Of a stretch of DNA of 64,000 nucleotides, positions 7,368-16,362 are shown piece after piece. The notes beneath the pieces were generated by a model. That model was not told where the DNA came from. It saw only the letters and a list, made by a program, of their open reading frames with translations, and did not search any database. This DNA is from Pontiellaceae bacterium (GTDB lineage: Bacteria > Verrucomicrobiota > Kiritimatiellia > Kiritimatiellales > Pontiellaceae): positions 1-64,000 of the forward strand of contig JAFGVP010000013.1 of NCBI GenBank assembly GCA_016937945.1, written 5' to 3'. Positions within the stretch are counted from its first letter, which is position 1; every line of letters starts with the position of its first letter. The position numbers and the translations under genes are program-made.

Positions 7368-9839
7368 ATGAAATACACGACATATAGAATGAGCTTACTA
7401 CGGGTGATACTGGCAGGAATGATCCTGCTCGGTTCCGGTATCTGCAGGGGAATGGCTGAAGCTGAAGGCTGGGCGCTGGCTGAAAAAATTGTGGCCGAAA
7501 TCCATCCGCCGGTTTTTCCGGATCGCGATTTTCCGATTACCGATTTCGGTGCGAAAGGAAATGGCGACAAGGACTGCACCAAAGCCTTTCATGATGCAAT
7601 TGATGCCTGTCACGCCGCCGGCGGTGGACGCGTGGTCGTGCCGCAGGGTACGTATCTGACCGGTGCCATTCATCTGAAGAGCAATGTGAATCTTTATCTC
7701 GAGCAAGGGGCATTGATCAGTTTCTTTACAAATACCGAGGATTATCTTCCGTTGGTCTATACCCGTTTCGAAGGAACCGAGTGCATGAATTTTTCTCCGC
7801 TGATTTATGCATTTGATCAGGAAAATATTGCGATTACGGGGCAGGGAACACTGGATGGCAACGGCGATAATACCAACTGGTGGCGTTGGAAATGGACGGC
7901 CCGGTCCGACATACAGGCGTTGGGGCAGATGGGGGATTCCGGCGTGCCCGTAAAGGATCGCCGATTCGGCCATGGATATAAACTGCGCCCGGTGATGATT
8001 CAGCCCTATCAGTGTAAAAATATTCTTATCGAAGGCGTTACCATCAAAAACAGTCCGATGTGGCATATTAATCCGGTGCTGAGCGAAAACATTACCGTGC
8101 GTGATGTCACGATTGTGGGGCACGGACCGAATAATGACGGCTGTAATCCGGAATGCTGCCGGAATGTGCTGATTGAGGGCTGTCACTTTGATACCGGCGA
8201 TGACTGCATCGCCATCAAGTCAGGGCGAAACGATGACGGACGTCGCGTCGGCGTGGCGTCGGAAAACATCATTATCCGAAACTGCATGATGAAAGACGGG
8301 CACGGAGGCGTCGTAATCGGCAGCGAGATTTCCGGCGGCGCCCGCAATATTTTTGCGGAAGACTGCATCATGGACAGCCCGAATCTGGAACGCGGCCTGC
8401 GCATTAAGACCAATTCGCGGCGCGGCGGCGTGGTGGAAAACATTTTCATGCGCAATGTGGTTATGCGCGAAGTCGGCGAGGCGGCGCTGCGGATAAATTA
8501 TCACTATGGAGAGGGCGATAACGGCACGTTTCCCCCGACGGTCCGGAATGTTTTCATGACCAATGTCCGGTGTTTTAAGAGCAAGTATCCATGGCTGATT
8601 CAGGGATACGAGCACAATAAAATCAGCCATGTTGTCCTCAAAGGATGTACGTTTGAAAACACGCAGAAAGAGGGCGTTACGGAAGGCATTGAGGATTTTC
8701 AGATGATTCCGGACGAGGCGGTTTCCATCCATGATCATTGGGCGGAAAAAATGGCCGAAACGGTGATGGCCCGGAATGCCGACCTGATGAGCATGGACTT
8801 TGCGTCACGTCTGAAATGGAGCTATACGTACGGACTGGTGATGAAGGCACTGTGGGAGGTTATGGAAAAGACGGAAGATCACAAAATCTTCGACTACATT
8901 AATAGCTACTATGACCGGATGATTAACGAAGACGGGACGATTCAGACCTACGACATGGAGACGTATAACATCGACATGATCAATCCGGGTAAAGTGCTGT
9001 TTCGTCTGTGCGATGAAACCGGGAATAAAAAGTACAAGACCGCCATCATGACCCTGCGGGAGCAGATGAAGAAGCATCCCCGCAGCAGTGAAGGCGGTTT
9101 CTGGCATAAGAAGCGATATGCGCACCAGATGTGGCTCGACGGTCTTTATATGGGCTCCCCGTTTCTCGCGCAGTATGCGAAACATTTCAATGAGCCGGAG
9201 CTGTTCGATGATGTCGCCAATCAGATTATCCTGATGGAAAAGTATACGCGGGATCCGGAAGCCGGCCTGCTATATCATGGTTGGGATGAAAGCCGTGAGC
9301 AGAAGTGGGCCGATCCGGAAACCGGATGTTCTCCGCATTTCTGGGGGCGTGCGATGGGCTGGTTTGCCATGGCGATTGTTGATGTACTGGATGAGTTTCC
9401 TGCAAACCACCCTAAACGCCCGGAACTGGAAGCCATTCTGGATCGACTGTTCACGGCTTTGGTCGGGGTTCAGGATCCGGATAGCGGACTTTGGTATCAG
9501 GTGCTGGACCAGAGCGATCGGGAGGGAAACTATCTCGAGGCATCAGCGTCCTGTATGTATGTTTATTCCATGGCTAAAGCGGTCCGGCTCGGTTATGCAG
9601 ATCGGAAATACATGGCCGCGGCGTGCAAGGGATGGGATGGAATCCTGACCCATCTGACCACCGTGGATGAAAACGGCTGGGTGGATATTCACCAATGCTG
9701 CGCCGTTGCCGGACTTGGGGGAAATCCGTATCGCGATGGCTCTTTTGAATATTATGTGGGCGAAGAGATACGGGATAACGATCCCAAGGCGGTCGGCCCT
9801 TTTATCCTCGCAGCGCTTGAGCTTGAAGAACGGAATTAA
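7368..9839 (+). CDS. Secreted GH28-GH105 fusion (polygalacturonase-like + unsaturated uronyl hydrolase)
   Basis: An 823-residue two-enzyme fusion with an N-terminal signal peptide (MSLLRVILAGMILLGSGI within the first 25 residues; a start at the second Met is also possible). Residues about 50-440 are a GH28 right-handed helix: the polygalacturonase catalytic motifs are present as NND (Asp257), GDD (Asp278/Asp279), GHG (His312) and RIK (Arg345, Lys347). Residues about 455-823 are GH105, with GGFWHK, MWLDGLYM (Asp591) and FWGRAMGW blocks, the family that removes unsaturated uronic acid from the non-reducing end of oligosaccharides left by lyases. Together these suggest processing of rhamnogalacturonan- or ulvan-like chains outside the cytoplasm. 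It is monocistronic, with 179 bases before the next gene. Confidence 0.93.
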   Translation: MKYTTYRMSLLRVILAGMILLGSGICRGMAEAEGWALAEKIVAEIHPPVFPDRDFPITDFGAKGNGDKDCTKAFHDAIDACHAAGGGRVVVPQGTYLTGAIHLKSNVNLYLEQGALISFFTNTEDYLPLVYTRFEGTECMNFSPLIYAFDQENIAITGQGTLDGNGDNTNWWRWKWTARSDIQALGQMGDSGVPVKDRRFGHGYKLRPVMIQPYQCKNILIEGVTIKNSPMWHINPVLSENITVRDVTIVGHGPNNDGCNPECCRNVLIEGCHFDTGDDCIAIKSGRNDDGRRVGVASENIIIRNCMMKDGHGGVVIGSEISGGARNIFAEDCIMDSPNLERGLRIKTNSRRGGVVENIFMRNVVMREVGEAALRINYHYGEGDNGTFPPTVRNVFMTNVRCFKSKYPWLIQGYEHNKISHVVLKGCTFENTQKEGVTEGIEDFQMIPDEAVSIHDHWAEKMAETVMARNADLMSMDFASRLKWSYTYGLVMKALWEVMEKTEDHKIFDYINSYYDRMINEDGTIQTYDMETYNIDMINPGKVLFRLCDETGNKKYKTAIMTLREQMKKHPRSSEGGFWHKKRYAHQMWLDGLYMGSPFLAQYAKHFNEPELFDDVANQIILMEKYTRDPEAGLLYHGWDESREQKWADPETGCSPHFWGRAMGWFAMAIVDVLDEFPANHPKRPELEAILDRLFTALVGVQDPDSGLWYQVLDQSDREGNYLEASASCMYVYSMAKAVRLGYADRKYMAAACKGWDGILTHLTTVDENGWVDIHQCCAVAGLGGNPYRDGSFEYYVGEEIRDNDPKAVGPFILAALELEERN

Positions 9840-10018
9840 TACAAAATACTTTGTCATAGGAACATTTTCTGATTGCGCCGGCCCGAACCATTGAAGCTCG
9901 GCGAAAGCATTACTATGCGGCATTGGAGCGAGCGAACCGGCGGTTGGAATCACCGAATGGCTGCACACAACATTTAATTGCCGGAGCAATAAGAAGTGTT
10001 ACTGAGTTTAATGACATC

Positions 10019-11323
10019 ATGAATACACCCCATATTTATCAGACCCGGAGACGATCATTTCACGTCATGGCCAAGCCCGTTGGGTCGACATGTAATCTCG
10101 CGTGTGAATACTGTTTCTATCTAGAGAAAGAACAGCTGTTTTCCACTGCGCAGGGAGAGGGGATGAGTGATTCCCTGTTGGAAAATTTTATCCGGGATTA
10201 TGTCGAAAGCCAGCCCACGGCGGATATCCATTTTACTTGGCAGGGAGGGGAGCCGACGCTGGCCGGACTCGATTTTTTCCGGAAGGCCGTGGACCTGCAG
10301 AAAAAACATGCCGGGGGACGTCCGGTGCACAATGCGATTCAGACGAACGGGACGCAACTTGATGATGAATGGTGCCGTTTTCTGGCGGATGAACATTTTC
10401 TGGTTGGCCTCAGTCTGGACGGGCCGAAGCATATTCACGACCGGTATCGGGTAACCCGCGGAGGGCAGGGCTCTTTTGATGCCGTCATGCGGGCTCTCGA
10501 ATTGCTCAAAAAACGGCGCGTGGAATTCAATACACTCACATGCGTAACCCGTGAAAGTACCGGCGAAGCACTGGAGATCTATCGTTTCCTGAAAAAGCAG
10601 GGAGTCCGTTTCATGCAGTTTATTCCCATTGTCGAACGTGATGGGGAACCAAGTGCATCGGATCCTGTGCATCGGGAGCATGAACGCATGATGCCGTGGG
10701 CGGTTGCATCTGACGGGCTCGGAATATTTCTTTCACGGATATTTGATGAGTGGATCAAGGCGGATGTCGGCCGTGTATTCGTTAACATGTTTGATGTGGT
10801 CCTGAGCGCCTGGTGCGGAATGGAGCCTGTGCTGTGTACCTTTTCCCGGCAGTGTGGAAACGCGGTTGCAATGGAGCACGACGGGAGCCTTTATTCCTGC
10901 GATCACTATGTCTATCCGTCTTATCATCTGGGAAACCTTTCCGAAAACCCGTTGGAGGCGATGGTTTTTTCCGATGAACAGCGCCGGTTCGGACGGGATA
11001 AGCAGGATGCGCTGCCGCAGTATTGCCGTCATTGCAGATATCTGTTTGCCTGCAATGGGGGCTGCCCGAAACACCGTTTTACACATGCACCGGATGGCGA
11101 GCCCGGACTGAACTATCTATGTGCGGGTTATCGGTTGTTCTTTGAGCATGTGGATCAGCGCATGCGCCGAATGGCGATGCTTGTGCGTTCCGGCCGTCCG
11201 GCGGCGGAGATCATGGCCGATAGTGCCGGCGTTGTCGGAAAAAACATGTCCCGCCGTATTGGACGGAACGATCTGTGTCCATGCGGAAGCGGGATTAAAT
11301 TTAAAAAGTGCTGCGGGGCGTAG
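10019..11323 (+). CDS. Anaerobic sulfatase-maturating enzyme (radical SAM/SPASM) with SEC-C tail
   Basis: A 434-residue radical SAM enzyme that converts the active-site Cys or Ser of sulfatases to formylglycine. The start is ATG 10019 (MNTPHIYQTRRR); the 32 codons upstream are not family-like. The CxxxCxxC cluster site is Cys25-Cys29-Cys32 (CNLACEYC), followed by WQGGEPTL and QTNGT. The C-terminal SPASM cysteines are visible in FSRQCGNAV, YSCDHYV, QYCRHCRYLFACNGGCPKHR. The last 25 residues (IGRNDLCPCGSGIKFKKCC) form a SEC-C zinc motif, an addition seen in some members. Its likely client in this window is the Cys-type sulfatase at 21065-22480. Confidence 0.93.
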   Translation: MNTPHIYQTRRRSFHVMAKPVGSTCNLACEYCFYLEKEQLFSTAQGEGMSDSLLENFIRDYVESQPTADIHFTWQGGEPTLAGLDFFRKAVDLQKKHAGGRPVHNAIQTNGTQLDDEWCRFLADEHFLVGLSLDGPKHIHDRYRVTRGGQGSFDAVMRALELLKKRRVEFNTLTCVTRESTGEALEIYRFLKKQGVRFMQFIPIVERDGEPSASDPVHREHERMMPWAVASDGLGIFLSRIFDEWIKADVGRVFVNMFDVVLSAWCGMEPVLCTFSRQCGNAVAMEHDGSLYSCDHYVYPSYHLGNLSENPLEAMVFSDEQRRFGRDKQDALPQYCRHCRYLFACNGGCPKHRFTHAPDGEPGLNYLCAGYRLFFEHVDQRMRRMAMLVRSGRPAAEIMADSAGVVGKNMSRRIGRNDLCPCGSGIKFKKCCGA

Positions 11324-11417
11324 TAGAGGCACTTTATTCTGATCTCGCCTGTTTTCTTTCCGGTTCGTGACTCCGCCTGTTTAGGGATATTTTGAGGCCG
11401 GATTTGCAGGGTATTCC

Positions 11418-11451
11418 GAAAACTGTATCTTTTCAGCCGTTTTGTCTATTC
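11418..11451 (+). promoter_or_regulatory. Operator motif copy A
   Basis: First of four 34-base sites that align without gaps; 22 of 34 positions are identical in all four copies, centred on AGCCGTTT and ending (G/A)TC(C/T)ATT. This copy reads GAAAACTGTATC, then TTTTCAGCCGTTTTGTCTATTC. It lies 110 bases upstream of the secreted protein gene at 11562 and points toward it; a TTGTCA box starts 5 bases after it. Two half-sites resembling TGTAT and TGTCTATT about 20 bases apart would suit a tandem-binding AraC protein. Confidence 0.65.
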
Positions 11452-11561
11452 ACGGGTTGTCAATGAATTGCGACAGTACAGTAGCTGCAACGGCTTGTTG
11501 CCGGGCGAGGCGTGAATAGGGTCTGTTCATTCGGAACAGCCGTTTTACTGGAGGAATAGAG

Positions 11562-13022
11562 ATGATGGGAAAAATAGGTGCAACATTGGTTGTCCTGCTG
11601 GGCTTTGTGAGCCTGGGACTGAGTGATACACGGTTGATTGATGATTTTGAAAGTTACAGTCAGGGAGAAGTATGGCTGGAAACAGAAGACTGGCTGGTCA
11701 CTGCGTCTCAGGAAATTCCGCTTATTGTATCCGACGGCGCAAATCAGTATCAGGAAACTTCCGGCAGTGTGATCAGTCTGGGTGATGCCCAGATGGATGC
11801 CGGAACAACGGGAGAGGTGTTCTTTCGGATCTCGGTCGAATCCGGCCGCACGCTGGACTGCTCCATTGGATTGGCGGATGTTGCTGCTGATCAGTGCACG
11901 GCAACATGGGTCGATTTCGAGGCGTATATCGCGGTTGTCGGCAGCGGTCCGACCTATAGTCTGCGGGCGCGCAGCGGCAACAGCAATGTCTCCCTCGCAA
12001 CGATTAACGCCGATACATGGTACAATATCTGGCTGGATGTGAATCTCGCAAGCTCGACCTATGCAGTCTACTACAGTACGGGATCCGCGAACATCGGTGC
12101 CAAGGGATCTGCGACGAAGCTGGCGGACAATCTTTCTTTCCGGAAAGGATCCGGCAATGCATTGCAGACGTTCAAGGTGCACGGATCGGAGGGGACGGAT
12201 CCAAAGCATGCTGTCTTTCTGGATGACATCTCCGTTGCGTTCAACGATATCATCCCCGCAATCACGGTTTCGCGCAGTCCGGAAACATCCGGCGTTGTTC
12301 CATCTCCGACCATCCAGGCCGTGTTTAAAAATGGGCAGCCCCAGCAGATTAATCCCAACGTGCTGAACATGACGCTGAACGGCGTGGCCCTGAATCCCTC
12401 CTTTACGACGGATGACAAAGGCCAGACTACCGTTAAGGCTTTGGCCGGAAGCTATCTGCCTTCCGGATCGTCCAACCTTGTGCAGCTGGTTGTCGGGACG
12501 GTAAATCCCAATGGATTGATTACAAACGAATGGTCGTTTGTGGTTCAGGATTATGAAACCCTTCCGGCCCGGTATGCGTATGATCTGGGGCTGACTAATC
12601 AGTCCGACCGGGGGTTCTGGTATCGGGATGTGGGGCATTCGACATTAGGAAACGTGCCGGGATCAATTTCTCGGGCCATTGCCCAGATGGCACTCAAGGC
12701 ACCCTATGATGTCGACGACACTTCCGGAGCGGAGCCCTCCGGCGGCTATTTCCTGCTGCCGGGTGACTCGTTAAATACGGATGTGATTAACTTTAATATT
12801 CTGACGACCGTATCCAACACGATGGGCCGGGGTAATTTCTACATTTCGACCAATCTGCCGACCGCCTATAACATCGTCGAAAGCTTGTATCCGGGAATTA
12901 CGAGCAGCGGCGGAATCAATGATTTTTCGTGTGAAACGCTCGGTTTCCTTGAGCTGTATCCCGGGGTCTACACCTTCGGCGTCCGGCACGATGATGGATT
13001 TGTTTTTTACATGGGCGACTAG
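11562..13022 (+). CDS. Secreted protein, N-terminal part, ended by an in-frame TAG
   Basis: Open for 486 codons from an ATG-ATG pair preceded by GAGGA. A signal peptide (IGATLVVLLGFVSLGLS) leads into a domain starting TRLIDDFESYSQGEVW, resembling the LamG/concanavalin-type fold common in such secreted proteins, followed by bacterial Ig-like segments. The frame stops at TAG 13020-13022, directly after HDDGFVFYMGD. The same frame stays open after it for 434 more codons with continuous family-like sequence, so I regard this as the front of one protein of about 921 residues (11562-14327). No catalytic motif is recognised; the position, behind operator A and beside the rhamnose-type genes, suggests a role in polysaccharide binding or breakdown. 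Confidence 0.75.
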   Translation: MMGKIGATLVVLLGFVSLGLSDTRLIDDFESYSQGEVWLETEDWLVTASQEIPLIVSDGANQYQETSGSVISLGDAQMDAGTTGEVFFRISVESGRTLDCSIGLADVAADQCTATWVDFEAYIAVVGSGPTYSLRARSGNSNVSLATINADTWYNIWLDVNLASSTYAVYYSTGSANIGAKGSATKLADNLSFRKGSGNALQTFKVHGSEGTDPKHAVFLDDISVAFNDIIPAITVSRSPETSGVVPSPTIQAVFKNGQPQQINPNVLNMTLNGVALNPSFTTDDKGQTTVKALAGSYLPSGSSNLVQLVVGTVNPNGLITNEWSFVVQDYETLPARYAYDLGLTNQSDRGFWYRDVGHSTLGNVPGSISRAIAQMALKAPYDVDDTSGAEPSGGYFLLPGDSLNTDVINFNILTTVSNTMGRGNFYISTNLPTAYNIVESLYPGITSSGGINDFSCETLGFLELYPGVYTFGVRHDDGFVFYMGD

Positions 13023-14327
13023 CCTAAGGAGTTGAATGCCCCGGAACTCAGCCGGAACAGTGCCTACTCTGCGACGGACACCACCTTCAGCATGGAAATC
13101 ACGGAAGCCGGCCTGTATCCGTTCCGTCTGCTGCAGTTTCAGGGATCCGGCGGAGCCAATCTGGAACTGTTTACGATTGAACCGGACGGCTCCAAGGTTC
13201 TGGTAAACGATTCGGTTCATGGCGGAGTTCGCTCCTGGCGGGCCGAAGCGGGGCTTCGTCCCTATGTGTCATGGATTGATCCCGTAGAGGATACTCTTCT
13301 GACCAATACAAACACCACCGTGACGATTGAACTTCATGATAGCACCCTGATCGTCGACACATCGGCCATCGTTATGAAGGTGAACGGCCAGACCGTTTCC
13401 CCGACGATCAATTATACGGCTCCGATCACGACGATCAGCTATGATTCTCTGGGTGGAGATGATAACGCCATTACCCTGATTTACAGTGCATTGGGAAATG
13501 GAGATCTTTACACCAACAAGTTCAATATCAGTGTGCTCACCCCTTCGATCACCTATGTGGATGCTGTTCCGGGGGCCAAAGGGAATACGACCGTCTGGGA
13601 TGCGGAATCGATGAGTTTCGTGAGCTATTTTCCGCCGGAAAATGTGTCAGGGCAGGGGGGCGATAACGAATGGGAATACGAAACCGACTATGCCAATACC
13701 GCCGATCAACCCGGCTGGCTCGAAGCGAACCGCGAGGGCGCTGAAGACTGTCCTCAGCTTCGCACCCGGGTGGAAGGTCTCGAAAACGGGGTGTACAATG
13801 CATATGTCTACTTCTGGGGGCCCGGCCCGCAAATCGTGAAGATCGGAGCCGCGTTGACGAACAATCCGAGCGGAAGCCTGCCGGTCTACACGCAGGAGCA
13901 CGCCGATGCTTCTGATGCGATGACCAATTCATTCAGCAATACGGTTATCGTGGAAGAGGCCGACCGCAATATGTATCAGGTGGATCTAGGGCTGGTAACC
14001 GTCACGGACGGAATTCTGGATGTCTATATCGACGACGAAGCCAATGGCGGGTTTGACTCCACGGTTTGGTATGACGGCATCGGCTATAAGTATGTTTCGG
14101 CCGGAGGTCCGGAGTATGCACCGGTCATTACATCTATTTCTGTTTCAGGAAGCACGGTCACGCTGTCATGGACGGCTGACGATGCCGGATCCTACACGAT
14201 CGAGCGCAAGAGCTCACTGACAGGAAAGTGGTCTCCCGTCGAAACCGGACTGCCGGCAGGCAATAGCATCCGGAGTGTACCGGCCGGCGGAGGCAGCACG
14301 GAATTCTATCGGATTACGGCTGAATAG
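13023..14327 (+). pseudogene. C-terminal part of the same secreted protein, after the in-frame TAG
   Basis: Continues in the same frame as 11562-13022. Immediately after the stop the text PKELNAPELSRNSAYSATD and FSMEITEAGLYPFRLL carries on the domain interrupted by the TAG. Downstream are Ig-like segments and a C-terminal module, YTIERKSSLTGKWSPVETGL ending TEFYRITAE, which matches the short module common at the ends of secreted proteins in Verrucomicrobia-like bacteria. A TTG at 13032 lies right behind AAGGAG and the next in-frame ATG is at 13092, but neither offers a natural protein start and there is no second signal peptide. Without readthrough or a corrected base, this part would not be exported. 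Confidence 0.7.
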
Positions 14328-14353
14328 TCCGGGCTCAGAAGATTCATCACCGC

Positions 14354-14394
14354 AATGCATCCGGGATCTCGATTTCCTCCCGGATGCATTTTTT
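14354..14394. terminator. Bidirectional terminator
   Basis: A perfect 13-base stem (AATGCATCCGGGA with TCCCGGATGCATT, 11-base loop) followed by a T run on the plus strand and preceded by an A-containing side on the other. It lies between the converging secreted-protein gene and the AraC gene and fits both. Confidence 0.85.
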
Positions 14395-14413
14395 GTATCG
14401 ATTCTATTGGAAC

Positions 14414-15145
14414 TCAGCGGCGGCGATATTCCGATGGGGATTTGCCGGTCACATTCTTGAACATGCGCGAAAAATAATACGGGTTGTCGAATCCGCACAT
14501 TTCAGCAACGCAGGCAACGGTCAGGTCCGGATTCGCCAACAGTTTCTGCGCATTTTCAATGCGCGTCTGGACAATGGTGCGCATGGGAGACTGGCCGGTG
14601 TAATGGACAAACAGGTGCCGCAGGTAATCCTTGCTCACGAAAAGCTGGCCGGCAATGTCCTCGATCGAAAGGTTGCCGGCTTTTTCGTCGATGATATGCA
14701 GTGCGCGCGCAACAATCGCCTGCTTTCTGTCCTGAGGTACGTTTTCCTTGATGGCTCGTTTGACGAGTCCGATAGCAGCCAACAGGTATCCATCGGCAAC
14801 AATCGAATAACCGATCTTCTGCGTGGCCAGCTCATCCATGAGATTCTGTAGGCAGGTTTTAATATCGCCGGTGGAGTCCACCCAGAGCCCCTGCGACGAT
14901 TCAAGTCCACTGCCCGAAATTCCCAGACAGATCGATGTAATCGTTGTCTCCGAAATCTGATTGTGAATCACGTTGGCGGGCATGACGCAGAAGCAGTTGT
15001 TCTGAACGGCATAGGTTTTTTTCTCAATGGTTGTTTCTCCGGATCCTTCTATAAAGTAAACCAGTTCAAGGACTTCGTGGGTGTGGTCTCGTGCCGCGTC
15101 ATTGTCTTTTTCGACACTTGCCTTGAATGCGAATTTCAGCTGCAT
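14414..15145 (-). CDS. AraC-family transcriptional regulator
   Basis: A 243-residue regulator. The N-terminal half looks like a cupin sensor (HTHEVLELVYFIEGSGETTI, then CFCVMPANVIHNQ). The C-terminal half has the two helix-turn-helix units of AraC/XylS: LSIEDIAGQLFVSKDYLRHL and VACVAEMCGFDNPYYFSRMF, ending FKNVTGKSPSEYRRR. It is divergent from the ribokinase operon, and the 261-base space between them contains operator copy B. The simplest reading is that it senses a sugar released by the nearby hydrolases and controls the four motif-bearing transcription units, including perhaps its own; binding is inferred only. Confidence 0.93.
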   Translation of the reverse strand: MQLKFAFKASVEKDNDAARDHTHEVLELVYFIEGSGETTIEKKTYAVQNNCFCVMPANVIHNQISETTITSICLGISGSGLESSQGLWVDSTGDIKTCLQNLMDELATQKIGYSIVADGYLLAAIGLVKRAIKENVPQDRKQAIVARALHIIDEKAGNLSIEDIAGQLFVSKDYLRHLFVHYTGQSPMRTIVQTRIENAQKLLANPDLTVACVAEMCGFDNPYYFSRMFKNVTGKSPSEYRRR

Positions 15146-15258
15146 GCTCTGCCTCTTTTCATCTTAAAGCCATTTCGGCCAGTAGAAATCAAGTAACGCA
15201 ATCGCGGGTGCAGGACAAGCTTTGGATGCAGGGAAATCCGAGCGAAACACCCCTTTCC

Positions 15259-15292
15259 GAAAAGTGTATTTAGTGAGCCGTTTCGTCTATTC
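15259..15292 (+). promoter_or_regulatory. Operator motif copy B
   Basis: Second copy of the 34-base motif (GAAAAGTGTATTTAGT, then GAGCCGTTTCGTCTATTC). It sits in the space between the divergent AraC gene (113 bases to its start) and the ribokinase-led operon (114 bases to its start), pointing toward the operon. Confidence 0.7.
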
Positions 15293-15406
15293 CGGTGCGC
15301 TGGGATAACAGGTAGTTTCTAATTCGAAAATACATTGACGTCCGTTTTTCACGAGCAGGTTCATGCGGACCGACAGGACGCGAAACAGAGATTTTTGGAG
15401 TAGAAA

Positions 15407-16330
15407 ATGAAGCCGATTATTGTCGTAGGAAGTTCAAACACGGATCTGGTGGCGCAGGTTGAACGCCTTCCGGGCGAGGGCGAGACCATCATGGCCCGCG
15501 GCTTTGAGCGTTTTGCCGGCGGTAAAGGAGCCAATCAGGGGGTCGCCGCCGCAAAGGCCGGCACGGCTGTTGCTTTTGCCGGCGCTGTCGGATCCGATGC
15601 GTTCGGACGTGATACGGAGGCGACGCTGGCTGCCTGCGGACTGGATCTGAAATATCTCGAACGCATGAACGGAGCGGCTTCGGGGACCGCCATGATTTCC
15701 GTGGATACGAACGGTCGCAATCAGATTGTGGTGGTTCCGGGCGCCAATGGATTAATCGGTCCGGCGCAAATTGACGCCATCGATTTCTCCTCCTTCTCCA
15801 TTGCTGTTTTTCAGTTGGAAATTCCGCACGAAACCGTCTGGTACGCATTGCATCGGGCTCGCGAAGCGGGGTGCACTACGATCCTGAATCCCGCGCCGGC
15901 CGCCGCTATTCCCGATGCTGTTTTCGGAAATATTGATTACCTGATACCGAATGAGCATGAGCTTGAAATTCTTGCCGGCTGTGCGGGGCCGCTTGAAGAG
16001 AACGCGGATGCTGTCCGAAAACGCGGCGTGGCCAATCTGATCGTAACGCTCGGGGCCGATGGGGCGGTCTGGCTTTCAGACGAACAGTGTGCTGCCGTGC
16101 CGGCGCCGGATGCTCCGGTGGTTGATACGGTGGGTGCCGGGGATTGTGTGGTGGGGGTGTTTGCTGCCTGTCTTGGAAAAGGGTGTTCGGTGGAGGACAG
16201 CCTTAAATATGCCATGGCCGCGGCCACGATTTCCGTGGGGCGGGTTGGTGCACAGGCATCGTATGCATCATGGGATGAAATCAAGGCGTTTGCCCAGGAG
16301 GTATTCGCGGGGGACGTTGCCGTACACTGA
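15407..16330 (+). CDS. rbsK: Ribokinase (PfkB family)
   Basis: A 307-residue cytoplasmic sugar kinase. It opens with the ribokinase signature VVGSSNTDLVAQVERLPGEG and FAGGKGANQGVAAAKAG, and carries the catalytic anion-hole motif DTVGAGDCVVG with Asp246 as the likely base. It phosphorylates ribose or a related pentose at O5; another furanose or deoxysugar substrate is possible. ATG 15407 follows GGAG at 6 bases. It heads a plus-strand operon with a nucleoside-hydrolase-like gene 32 bases downstream, so released ribose could be captured, although the rest of the operon is about rhamnose-type polysaccharide. Confidence 0.9.
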   Translation: MKPIIVVGSSNTDLVAQVERLPGEGETIMARGFERFAGGKGANQGVAAAKAGTAVAFAGAVGSDAFGRDTEATLAACGLDLKYLERMNGAASGTAMISVDTNGRNQIVVVPGANGLIGPAQIDAIDFSSFSIAVFQLEIPHETVWYALHRAREAGCTTILNPAPAAAIPDAVFGNIDYLIPNEHELEILAGCAGPLEENADAVRKRGVANLIVTLGADGAVWLSDEQCAAVPAPDAPVVDTVGAGDCVVGVFAACLGKGCSVEDSLKYAMAAATISVGRVGAQASYASWDEIKAFAQEVFAGDVAVH

Positions 16331-16362
16331 TGTGTGCGGGCTTTGAGTGAGAAGGACAAGTT

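Noticed and set aside
13020-13022. Recoding of the in-frame stop as selenocysteine
   Set aside because: The codon is TAG, not TGA, and no pyrrolysine machinery is seen; mutation or error is simpler.
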